Shown here in pieces: positions 1 through 6,366 of a DNA stretch of 10,873 nt; the first letter of the stretch is position 1; every line of letters starts with the position of its first letter. The DNA lies in the NCBI GenBank assembly GCA_016207765.1, contig JACQOY010000121.1, positions 1 through 10,873 on the forward strand, in the 5' to 3' direction. A program made the translations under genes and the position numbers. A model generated the notes under the pieces. That model made no database searches and had not been told where the DNA came from. It was given only the letters and a program-made list of their open reading frames with translations. This DNA comes from Deltaproteobacteria bacterium. Its GTDB lineage: Bacteria; UBA10199; SBBF01.

Positions 1-136
1 AACGGGTCCTGCCGCCTGCAGGTATCCCGCTCGTCCTCGTCCGCCAATACAACCTGGCGGACTGCGGCGCGATCGGGAGCCCTCCTTCCGGCGTCACCCG
101 TTCACGATCTACATATTTATCTCTAAACTCCGCCAT
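1..136 (-). CDS. Possible partial ORF running off the left edge
   Basis: An ATG at 136-134 opens a frame of 45 codons that stays open to base 2. It overlaps the last 28 bases of the upstream LolA/LolB-like gene in another frame, as coupled genes often do. The predicted start reads MAEFRDKYVDRERVTPEGG; I do not recognise a family. No convincing Shine-Dalgarno precedes it. The stretch from 1 to 108 is about 67% GC, well above the interior, so long open frames occur by chance here and other frames on both strands are also open. This is a weak call made because nothing else explains this end. Confidence 0.25.
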   Translation of the reverse strand, partial: MAEFRDKYVDRERVTPEGGLPIAPQSARLYWRTRTSGIPAGGRTR

Positions 137-618
137 GAGATTTTGAGGCTCGTCTTTCGGGAAGTCATTTCGATTGTTTTCGGATAGAGGATATTACCCT
201 TTTTTTCAAAATCCCGGAAACTGATTTTATACCTTTTACCGGCCCGCTTTGATTTTTTCTCCACCTCGACCAACCGCCCGCTGGAGTCATAGACAACATC
301 GAGGCCGTCAACCTCCTGGGGCAAACGGTAGAGTAGATACGAGACGAACTCCCCCCGCGAAAGGGGGAGGGAAAGGGTCTTTTGTGCCAGTTTCAAATCG
401 CCGCCGCTGAAATCGAACCTCAACACCGTGTTGCCGAAATCGTCAAGCGTCTCGAAAGACGCCTCATCGGGTGTCTTGATCACAACCGCCTGATCGAACC
501 GGTAGACCCTTTTTTTGGCGGACCACTCGACTGTGGCATGGCCGCGAAGGAGAGGATTCGTCCCACCAGCGAAGACAACAGGAGAGACAAGCAAAAAGAA
601 AGACAACAGAAGATTCAT
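109..618 (-). CDS. Exported LolA/LolB-like envelope protein
   Basis: A 169-residue protein. Start chosen at 618 (MNLLLSFFLL), because an in-frame start 12 codons earlier would translate a palindromic intergenic repeat and break the signal peptide. Residues 1-17 form a Sec signal peptide with a probable signal peptidase I site at VFA|GG; there is no lipobox cysteine. The mature part alternates hydrophobic and charged residues in the pattern of the LolA/LolB beta-barrel lipoprotein-carrier fold: an N-terminal GHATVEW strand, a central FDFSGGDLKLA strand, an SRGEFVSYLL helix, then DGLDVVYDSSGRLVEVE strands and a C-terminal LYPKTIEM strand. Classic LolB is itself a lipoprotein, so a soluble periplasmic LolA-like or DUF4292-like role fits better. 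The family is inferred from pattern, without an alignment. It follows the TPR lipoprotein gene by 108 bp of repeats and is probably co-transcribed. The stop is TAG in an ATGTAG context. Confidence 0.7.
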   Translation of the reverse strand: MNLLLSFFLLVSPVVFAGGTNPLLRGHATVEWSAKKRVYRFDQAVVIKTPDEASFETLDDFGNTVLRFDFSGGDLKLAQKTLSLPLSRGEFVSYLLYRLPQEVDGLDVVYDSSGRLVEVEKKSKRAGKRYKISFRDFEKKGNILYPKTIEMTSRKTSLKISWRSLEINM

Positions 619-631
619 CTTCGGCGCGATC

Positions 632-702
632 ACATGGTTCGACCGGCTCACCATGTCCCATATATGTGGCCTCGCTGGACACGATGAGCTTGTCGAATCG
701 TG
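632..702. repeat. Dimeric palindromic intergenic repeat with covarying stems
   Basis: Two inverted copies of a palindromic unit. The left arm (633-658) has stem CATGG/CCATG around TTCGACCGGCTCA and ends in TCC. The right arm (677-702), read on the minus strand, has stem CACGA/TCGTG around TTCGACAAGCTCA and also ends in TCC. The core 25-base arms match at 19 positions. Of the six differences, four are paired compensatory changes in the stem and two lie in the loop. The spacer 659-676 contains CATATATG. The unit recalls TTCGACNNGCTCA repeats that I believe are common in environmental genomes. It fills the gap upstream of the LolA/LolB-like gene. Confidence 0.75.
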
Positions 703-707
703 AAAAT

Positions 708-730
708 GGGGTTCTCCGACACGCCCCTAC
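708..730 (-). repeat. REP-like GTAGGGGCG element edge at the TPR gene stop
   Basis: On the minus strand this reads CTGTAGGGGCGTGTCGG and continues to an ACCCC block, allowing only a weak GGGG/CCCC hairpin. Its first bases are the same TGTAGGGGCG edge seen after dapB, dapA and dapF. The TAG at 729-727 is the stop codon of the TPR lipoprotein gene. It appears to be a decayed or one-sided copy of the REP-like family. Confidence 0.65.
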
Positions 731-2346
731 AGATTGCTGATTTTTTCCCGTATACGCCTGATCTGCTCTTCATCCCGCGGATCGCGGTTTTCTTTTTTGT
801 TCAGCACAAAAAGGGATTTTTCAAAGAACTGCCGCGCCAGCCGCTTGTTTTGTTTTCGGAGATAAACCTCCGCCAGATGCTCGAGTATGGTCGGCTCGTC
901 GGGGCTCAAACGGTTGGCTTTTTCGAGCAAATCAAGCGCTTGGTCGTAATTCCCCTTTTGAAAGTAAACCCAGGCAAGGCTGTCCATAATATAGCCGTCG
1001 TCCGGTTTGAGCTTCAGGGCTTGCCCAACCAGGTTTTCGGCCTCGTCAAGGTTTACCCCCCGCTCAGCGTAGGTGTAGCCGACAAAATTGAGCGCCGACG
1101 CGTTGTTGGCATTCAGCTTGATGACTTCTTTCATGTACCGAAGGCTTCCATCCCAATCCCCCATCTTTTCCATAACCACCCCCAGGGAAAAAAGGAGGTT
1201 TTCGTTATTGGGAATCTGCCTTATTCCGATCTTCAACACCCCCACCGCCTCCGAATATTTCTTTTCGAGAACGTAAAGAGAGGCAACCAAGTCGTAGAAG
1301 TCGGACGTTTTTGGGTTCTTCTCCATCACCTTTCGGGCAAGTTCAAAGGCGCGTTGCATCTGGTTTGAATTTTTAAACAACACCACCTCCCGGATTACGG
1401 CATCGACATAGAAAGTCGATTCGGGCTTGATGGCCGAAAACCGGGCAAGGGCCTTCTCGTCGTCCTTTTTCTCCTGATAAAGAAGACCAAGATAGTAGAG
1501 CACGCGGTCCGATTCCGGGTTTGTCTCGAGAATCCCTTCAAACTCGGCAATGGCGCGGTCAATATCCTTCAATTCATAATACAGGAGGGCCATCCGCGCC
1601 TGGATGGCGGTGTCGTCGGGGTTTATCTCCATCAATTTGGAAAGCACATCGAGTGCCTTGCGATAATCTTTCTGAGCCAGATGGATTTCGGAAATAATCT
1701 GCAGAATTTTCGGGTTGTCCGGATCCTGGTCGAGCAGTTTCTGGTAAGCGGCAATCGCCTTGGGATAGTCTTTTTCCACCGTGGCGTAAATGCTTCCCAG
1801 ATAAAAGTAGGCCGAAAGGGCCTCCGGATTTTCTTCAATCAATTTCTTGAGAACCTGAACGGCCTTTTTTGTCTCGTCCAATCCCATATATTCACGCGCC
1901 AGCATCGTGGCCGCTTCCTCGTTTTTCGGGTCGAGGGCGATCACTTTCTGATAATGAACAATGGAACGACCGCTGTCTTTTTGCGTGGAATAAATTTTGG
2001 CCAAAAGAAGGTTGAGTTCGGCGTTTTCCGGATTTTGATGATAAGCCTGAAGAGCCAGTTTTTCCGCCTCTTCGAGCTTGTTCTGCCGTGCCAATTGATA
2101 GGCCTTGCCGGTGATCAGATAGGTGGAATCGGGATTTTTGGTTATGGCCTTGTCGAGATAAAAAAGGGACCGATCCGCCTCCCCCTCAAGCGCCTGAAGC
2201 TCCGATATGACGTAATAATAGAGGCTGTTCCCCTTCTTCGATTCAACCCCTTTCAAGGATCCGGCGCCTTCCCTTTTGGGAGCATGTGCGCACTGCGTCA
2301 AAGAAAGGAGAAAAAAGAGGAAAACAAGAAAATTTTTCAAATCCAT
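727..2346 (-). CDS. TPR-repeat lipoprotein, 14 tandem TPRs
   Basis: A 539-residue protein with an N-terminal lipoprotein-type signal: hydrophobic residues 5-16, then L16-T17-Q18-C19. The Gln at -1 is unusual, but the Cys followed by a polar stretch supports lipidation. From about residue 39 to 510 the protein is essentially all tetratricopeptide repeats of about 34 residues; I count 14, most ending in the helix-breaking NP[DENK] of the consensus (for example ALDPK, EINPD, ETNPE, LKPDD). The C-terminal 20 residues are highly charged. TPR superhelices are protein-protein scaffolds; this one probably faces the periplasm from the outer membrane. The partner is unknown, though linkage to a LolA/LolB-like gene suggests an envelope role. 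No clear Shine-Dalgarno precedes ATG 2346. The stop is TAG inside a REP-like repeat edge. It follows dapB by 100 bp and is probably in the same transcript. Confidence 0.9.
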   Translation of the reverse strand: MDLKNFLVFLFFLLSLTQCAHAPKREGAGSLKGVESKKGNSLYYYVISELQALEGEADRSLFYLDKAITKNPDSTYLITGKAYQLARQNKLEEAEKLALQAYHQNPENAELNLLLAKIYSTQKDSGRSIVHYQKVIALDPKNEEAATMLAREYMGLDETKKAVQVLKKLIEENPEALSAYFYLGSIYATVEKDYPKAIAAYQKLLDQDPDNPKILQIISEIHLAQKDYRKALDVLSKLMEINPDDTAIQARMALLYYELKDIDRAIAEFEGILETNPESDRVLYYLGLLYQEKKDDEKALARFSAIKPESTFYVDAVIREVVLFKNSNQMQRAFELARKVMEKNPKTSDFYDLVASLYVLEKKYSEAVGVLKIGIRQIPNNENLLFSLGVVMEKMGDWDGSLRYMKEVIKLNANNASALNFVGYTYAERGVNLDEAENLVGQALKLKPDDGYIMDSLAWVYFQKGNYDQALDLLEKANRLSPDEPTILEHLAEVYLRKQNKRLARQFFEKSLFVLNKKENRDPRDEEQIRRIREKISNL

Positions 2347-2393
2347 TGCTATAACAATTAGAACACGAAAGATCGGTGCAAATCAACGTCCGC

Positions 2394-2450
2394 GTAGGGG
2401 CGATCCTCGTGATCGCCCTACGGTTGGACGAACACAAGGTTCGCCCCTAC
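2394..2450. repeat. Composite REP-like element, two hairpins, after dapB
   Basis: The outer ends are inverted: GTAGGGGCGA at 2394-2403 and TCGCCCCTAC at 2441-2450. Inside are two hairpins. One (2394-2421) pairs GTAGGGGCGATC with GATCGCCCTAC around CTCGT, with a single bulged base. The other (2427-2447) reads on the minus strand GGGCGAAC-CTTGT-GTTCGTCC with one G-U pair. On the minus strand each hairpin is headed by GTAG. The dapB stop codon (2449-2447) is the TAG of the outer edge. It occupies about half of the 100-bp gap to the TPR gene. Confidence 0.8.
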
Positions 2451-3283
2451 AAACCCAACACATCCCCCATATCGTAAAGACCGGGCTTCCGACCAGAGAC
2501 CCATAGAGCGGCGCGAAGGGCCCCATCGGCAAAGGTGGCGCGCGAAGTCGCTGTATGCCGGATTTCCAGCCGCTCCCCAATCCCACAGTAGAAAACGGTG
2601 TGTTCCCCGACGATGTCGCCCCCACGGATAACCTGCATGCCGATTTCGCGCGGCTGACGCTCACCAATCACCCCCTGCCGGTGAAAATTAATATCCTGCG
2701 GGTAACGGCGGCCGGTCGCCTCCGCCAGAATCTCGGCGATACGGACGGCCGTTCCGGAAGGGGCGTCCTTTTTCAACCGGTGATGCGCCTCGAGAATTTC
2801 GAGATCGTACCCGTTCCCAAGAACCTTCGCGGCATCGGCGACCAGTTTGAAAAGCGTGTTCACCCCCACACTCATGTTGGGAGACAACACCACCGGAATT
2901 TTCCGGACGGTGTTGCGAATCACCGTTTGATGATCGGCCGAAAGGCCGGTCGTACCGATAACCATGGGGCACCCGTATGCGGCGCCCGTTTTCACATTAT
3001 CAAGCGTCGCCGTGGCTTCAGAGAAATCGATGATGACGGGGCGGTCTTTGCCGCCTGCTCCCTTCGCCTTGCAAACCTCCTCAAGTGAGGACGCAATGGC
3101 AACCCCCAGCGAACCGATCCCGGCAATCAGCCCGGCATCCTCGCCGACAGCCTTTGAGCCGGAATGCTCCGTGGCCCCGACAAGCTTGAATTCTTTTTTT
3201 CCGGCGGCCGGCGCCAATGACGCCTGCGCGAGAATGGTCTTTCCCATTCTGCCCGCCGCACCGGTGACAATGATTGGAATCAT
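2447..3283 (-). CDS. dapB: 4-hydroxy-tetrahydrodipicolinate reductase
   Basis: Reduces hydroxy-tetrahydrodipicolinate, the DapA product, to tetrahydrodipicolinate with NAD(P)H, in the cytoplasm. At 278 residues it is of normal length. The nucleotide-binding loop VTGAAGRMG is at residues 6-14, and the family signature EAHHRLKKDAPSGTA at 165-179 carries the probable acid/base His167 and Lys171 (E. coli His159/Lys163). VIGTTGL at 108-114 and the C-terminal DMGDVLGL are also typical. Start at 3283 because MIPIIVTGAAGRMG is the usual N-terminus; an upstream in-frame ATG would translate the preceding repeat. No Shine-Dalgarno is visible: the start follows the repeat end and an A/T run. The stop TAG is the first part of a REP-like element. 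It lies 55 bp after dapA. Confidence 0.96.
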   Translation of the reverse strand: MIPIIVTGAAGRMGKTILAQASLAPAAGKKEFKLVGATEHSGSKAVGEDAGLIAGIGSLGVAIASSLEEVCKAKGAGGKDRPVIIDFSEATATLDNVKTGAAYGCPMVIGTTGLSADHQTVIRNTVRKIPVVLSPNMSVGVNTLFKLVADAAKVLGNGYDLEILEAHHRLKKDAPSGTAVRIAEILAEATGRRYPQDINFHRQGVIGERQPREIGMQVIRGGDIVGEHTVFYCGIGERLEIRHTATSRATFADGALRAALWVSGRKPGLYDMGDVLGL

Positions 3284-3290
3284 ATATTTT

Positions 3291-3344
3291 TTGTACGGGC
3301 GTACAGCCCCAAAGGGACCACTTCGTGGCCGTACGCCCCTACAA
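3291..3344 (-). repeat. 54-bp palindromic REP/MITE-like element between dapA and dapB
   Basis: Ends TTGTACGGGCGTAC and GTACGCCCCTACAA form 14-bp terminal inverted repeats with one mismatch. An inner hairpin pairs CCAC with GTGG around TTC, and a small CCC-AAA-GGG-type fold sits beside it. It is the same as the element at 4225-4279 except for one missing A. Read in the direction of the operon it begins TTGTAGGGGCG, and that TAG (3341-3339) is the dapA stop codon. It ends 7 bases before the dapB ATG. No target-site duplication is obvious. Confidence 0.88.
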
Positions 3345-4214
3345 CAATCCATAATTTTGTAGCGCCTGCTTCAATTTTTCACGATTCTCCCTTGATATCG
3401 GCGTCAACGGCAGGCGATATTCCTCCTCAACCTTCCCCATGAGGGCCAGCGCCGCCTTGACCGGAATGGGATTGGTCTCCAAAAACATGACCCGATGAAG
3501 GGGCATCAATTTTTCGTGGATCTCGGCCCCTTTTTTCAAGTCCCCCGAACGATAATATGCCCACTGCTCAGCCGCCTCGCGGGGGACGATATTGGCCGTC
3601 ACCGAAATCGTGCCGACCCCCCCTTTCGTCCTGATCTCGTGATTAAGGGCGTCTTCTCCAGAAATAACCGCAAAATTTTTCGGACACAACCGGATAATTT
3701 CCTCCACCTGGGCCAGATTTCCGGAAGCCTCCTTGACGCCGACGATGTTTTTGATTTCGCCCAGCCGCGCCACCGTTTCGGGCAACATGTTCACCGCCGT
3801 CCGCCCCGGCACGTTGTAGAGGACCACCGGAAGAGGGGATGCCTCCGCTACCGCCTTGAAGTGTTGAAACAAACCTTCCTGCGTCGGCTTGTTGTAATAG
3901 GGGGTCACCTGGAGGGTGCCGTCGGCCCCCGCTTTTTGCGAAGCGCGGGTGAGATCGATCGCCTCATGCGTGGCATTAGCCCCCGCCCCGGCCAAAACCT
4001 TCACCTTTTTTGCCGCCTGTTCGACGACAATTTTGATGACCCGGATGTGTTCTTCGGTGGTAAGCGTCGCCGACTCACCGGTGGTGCCGCAGGGGACAAG
4101 AACGTTCGTCCCCGACTGCACATGCCAATCGACCAGTCTGCGCAATGCGGCTTCATCAACCTTCCCCTTCTTGAAAGGGGTCACTAATGCAACCATTGAG
4201 CCGGTAAATATCAT
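3339..4214 (-). CDS. dapA: 4-hydroxy-tetrahydrodipicolinate synthase
   Basis: Condenses pyruvate with aspartate semialdehyde, the first step of the diaminopimelate/lysine branch; a TIM-barrel lyase with a Schiff-base lysine. At 291 residues it has the same length and residue numbering as the E. coli enzyme: Thr44-Thr45 in PCGTTGES, Tyr107 in TPYYNKP, Tyr133 and Arg138 in YNVPGRT, and the Schiff-base Lys161 in GVKEASGN. All catalytic residues are present. Start at 4214 (MIFTGSMVALVTPF) fits the family; an AAAAGG stretch about 6 bases upstream is a fair Shine-Dalgarno and abuts the end of the preceding repeat. The C-terminus YGLL resembles the usual family end, and the TAG stop belongs to a REP-like element. 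It lies 59 bp after dapF, nearly all of it repeat. Confidence 0.98.
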   Translation of the reverse strand: MIFTGSMVALVTPFKKGKVDEAALRRLVDWHVQSGTNVLVPCGTTGESATLTTEEHIRVIKIVVEQAAKKVKVLAGAGANATHEAIDLTRASQKAGADGTLQVTPYYNKPTQEGLFQHFKAVAEASPLPVVLYNVPGRTAVNMLPETVARLGEIKNIVGVKEASGNLAQVEEIIRLCPKNFAVISGEDALNHEIRTKGGVGTISVTANIVPREAAEQWAYYRSGDLKKGAEIHEKLMPLHRVMFLETNPIPVKAALALMGKVEEEYRLPLTPISRENREKLKQALQNYGLL

Positions 4215-4224
4215 AATTCGCCTT

Positions 4225-4279
4225 TTGTACGGGCGTACAAGCCCCAAAGGGACCACTTCGTGGCCGTACGCCCCTACAA
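4225..4279 (-). repeat. 55-bp palindromic REP/MITE-like element between dapF and dapA
   Basis: Near-identical to the copy at 3291-3344 (one extra A). It has terminal inverted repeats TTGTACGGGCGTAC / GTACGCCCCTACAA and an internal CCAC-TTC-GTGG hairpin. In operon direction the edge TTGTAGGGGCG supplies the last Leu and TAG stop of dapF (4276-4274). Its other end lies next to the dapA Shine-Dalgarno, so the folded RNA could affect dapA translation. Confidence 0.88.
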
Positions 4280-5110
4280 ATCAATCTCCCCTTCAAACAC
4301 CGTGGTCGCGGGACCGGTCTTGAAGACAGTACCGCTCGACTCGTCCCATAAAATCTCCAGATCGCCCCCTCGCAAATGAACGGTCACGGCGCGATCGGTT
4401 TTATTGTTGAGAACCGAGGCGACAACAGCGGCGGCGGCCCCCGTGCCGCAAGCCGGCGTTTCTCCGGCTCCCCGCTCCCACACCCTCATCCGGATATTTT
4501 TTTTATCCATCACATTGACAAATTCCACGTTCACCCGGTTGGGGAAAAAGGGATCGTTTTCAATCTGCGGGCCGGTCTTTTCCACTTCAACCGCCTCGAC
4601 ATGATCGACAAAAACAACACAGTGCGGGTTTCCCATCGAAAGACAGGTGACCCGATACCCCAACAACGGCTGATTGATCACCAATCCGTCGCGGTTGACC
4701 GGAATATCTCGTCCCTCCAGCACCGGTTTCCCCATATCCACCTTCACCCATACCGTCCGGGCGGTATTGCGGGGATGGTTGGGAAGAAGTTCCGGATAGA
4801 TCATCCCCGCCATGGTTTCAACCGCCAGCGCGGTCTTGGAGGCAAGCCTTGAATCACGCACATATTTGGCGAAACAGCGGATGCCGTTGCCGCACATCTC
4901 CACCTTGCCGCCATCGGCGTTGTAAATATCCATCCGGAAGTCCCCCTGGTCTGACGGCGCCGCAACAAGCATCTGATCGGCGCCGATGCCAAAACGGCGG
5001 TCGCACAATTTTTTGGCTGTCGCCGGGGGATTTTCGATCGGCTGTTCCATGGCATTGAGGAGGACAAAATCGTTTCCGGCTCCCTGCATTTTGGTAAATG
5101 GTAATTTCAT
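4274..5110 (-). CDS. dapF: Diaminopimelate epimerase
   Basis: Interconverts LL- and meso-diaminopimelate by a two-cysteine, cofactor-free mechanism. It is 278 residues, the normal length. The first catalytic Cys73 lies in NADGGKVEMCGNGIRC (residues 64-79) and the second, Cys221, in ERGAGETPACGTGAAAA (212-228). The N-terminal FTKMQGAGNDFV motif is at 5-16 and the SMGNPHCV motif at 158-165. The ATG overlaps the lysA stop as ATGA, so translation is probably coupled. There is only a weak G-rich ribosome-binding stretch. The stop TAG and the preceding Leu codon are part of the downstream repeat. The product feeds LysA directly and also the peptidoglycan precursor pathway. Confidence 0.98.
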   Translation of the reverse strand: MKLPFTKMQGAGNDFVLLNAMEQPIENPPATAKKLCDRRFGIGADQMLVAAPSDQGDFRMDIYNADGGKVEMCGNGIRCFAKYVRDSRLASKTALAVETMAGMIYPELLPNHPRNTARTVWVKVDMGKPVLEGRDIPVNRDGLVINQPLLGYRVTCLSMGNPHCVVFVDHVEAVEVEKTGPQIENDPFFPNRVNVEFVNVMDKKNIRMRVWERGAGETPACGTGAAAAVVASVLNNKTDRAVTVHLRGGDLEILWDESSGTVFKTGPATTVFEGEIDL

Positions 5111-6366
5111 TTCAAAAACCCCGGCACCTTTTCCCCTTTTACCACATCTTTCACCGTTTCCCGCTCCCTCACCACAAAAGAATCCCGCCCGTTCACCATC
5201 ACCTCGGCCGGGCGCGGGCGCGAATTATAGTTGGAACTCATGGAAAAACCGTACGCCCCCGCCCCCATAATCGCCAGACATTCGCCCGGAAGCATCGTCT
5301 GCAACGGCCGCTCCTTGGCGAAAAAATCGCCCGTTTCGCAAATGGGCCCCACAACATCGACATGAACCTTTTCACGTCCGGCCTCCACATGGAGCGGTTC
5401 AATCTTGTGAAATGCGTCGTACAACGCCGGCCGCATCAGGTCGTTGGAAGCCGCATCGACAATGACAAATTTTTTCGCCTCGCGTTCCTTGTTATAAAGC
5501 ACCTGAGTCACAAGGACCCCCGCATTGCCCGCCAAAAAGCGCCCCGGCTCCAGAATCAGTTTGCAATCCAGACCGGCAATTTCCTTTTTGACGGCTGAGG
5601 CGTATTCTTCGGCGGTTGGAGGCGTTTCATCCTTGTAGACAATGCCAAGGCCGCCACCGATATCAAGATTTTTGAGCGCAATACCCCGTTTTTTGATCTT
5701 CTCCATCAAAACCCTTGCCTTGCGCACCGCCTCCACAAACGGTTCCACCCGCGTGATTTGCGAGCCGATATGGCAGTCGATCCCGACGATTTCGATTCCG
5801 CGCATTTTGGCCGCCCGCGCGTAAATTTCAACGGCGTTGTCGTGACAGATGCCGAACTTGCTCGACTTCAACCCGGTGGAAATGGAGGCATGCGTTTTCG
5901 GATCGACATCCGGGTTCACCCGAATGGCCACCGGCGCTTTTTTCCCCAAATCGGATGCTATGCGGCTGATATTTTCCAGCTCTTCTTCCGATTCTACATT
6001 GAATTGCAAAATACCGGCAACGAGAGCTGTCTTGATTTCCTCCGAACTTTTGCCGACGCCGGAGAAAACAATCTTCTTCGGATCGCAACCGGCGGCCATC
6101 GCCCGCTCGAGCTCCCCTCCGGTGACGACATCGATCCCCCCTCCCGCCTTTACAAAGGTGCGCAAAACGGCGCCGTTGGAATTGGCTTTCATCGAAAAGC
6201 AGATCAGATGATCGGTCCCGCCAAACGCCGCGGAAAAACGGTCAAAGGTTTCCTTGAGCGCCCGATAGCTGTAAACGTAAACCGGTGTTCCCACCTTTTT
6301 GGCAATTTCGGAAACCGGCAGGTCTTCGCAAAAAAGAGCGTTGTCCTTGTAGGCGAAATATTTCAT
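5107..6366 (-). CDS. lysA: Diaminopimelate decarboxylase
   Basis: A PLP enzyme converting meso-diaminopimelate to lysine, the final step of lysine synthesis. It has 419 residues in the alanine-racemase-like fold III arrangement. The PLP Schiff-base lysine is Lys60 in CFSMKANSN, HIGSQ is at 199-203, the phosphate-binding glycine loop GGGLG at 237-241, EPGR at 273-276, and the active-site CETGD at 343-347 with Cys343. AYGFSMSSNYNSRPRP at 371-386 is the usual C-terminal signature. The ATG directly follows the argH TAG with no spacer, and a GGGGGA stretch inside the end of argH serves as Shine-Dalgarno. It overlaps dapF by 4 bases at the other end. Confidence 0.98.
   Translation of the reverse strand: MKYFAYKDNALFCEDLPVSEIAKKVGTPVYVYSYRALKETFDRFSAAFGGTDHLICFSMKANSNGAVLRTFVKAGGGIDVVTGGELERAMAAGCDPKKIVFSGVGKSSEEIKTALVAGILQFNVESEEELENISRIASDLGKKAPVAIRVNPDVDPKTHASISTGLKSSKFGICHDNAVEIYARAAKMRGIEIVGIDCHIGSQITRVEPFVEAVRKARVLMEKIKKRGIALKNLDIGGGLGIVYKDETPPTAEEYASAVKKEIAGLDCKLILEPGRFLAGNAGVLVTQVLYNKEREAKKFVIVDAASNDLMRPALYDAFHKIEPLHVEAGREKVHVDVVGPICETGDFFAKERPLQTMLPGECLAIMGAGAYGFSMSSNYNSRPRPAEVMVNGRDSFVVRERETVKDVVKGEKVPGFLK

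Noticed and set aside
700..1368. Long open frame on the plus strand opposite the TPR gene
   Set aside because: No family features; the opposite strand clearly codes 14 TPRs. Similar antisense frames opposite dapA, lysA and argH (3495-4187, 5758-6438, 6898-7632) were rejected for the same reason.
3284..3352. Longer DapB starting at 3352
   Set aside because: The extra 23 residues would be translated from the palindromic repeat; the family N-terminus begins at MIPIIVTGAAGRMG (3283).
4215..4256. Longer DapA starting at 4256
   Set aside because: Added residues come from the repeat; the start at 4214 gives E. coli-identical active-site numbering and has a Shine-Dalgarno.
724..4279. Repeats as a CRISPR array
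   Set aside because: Copies are spaced by whole genes, differ in interior and are palindromic along their full length; there are no regular spacers or cas genes.
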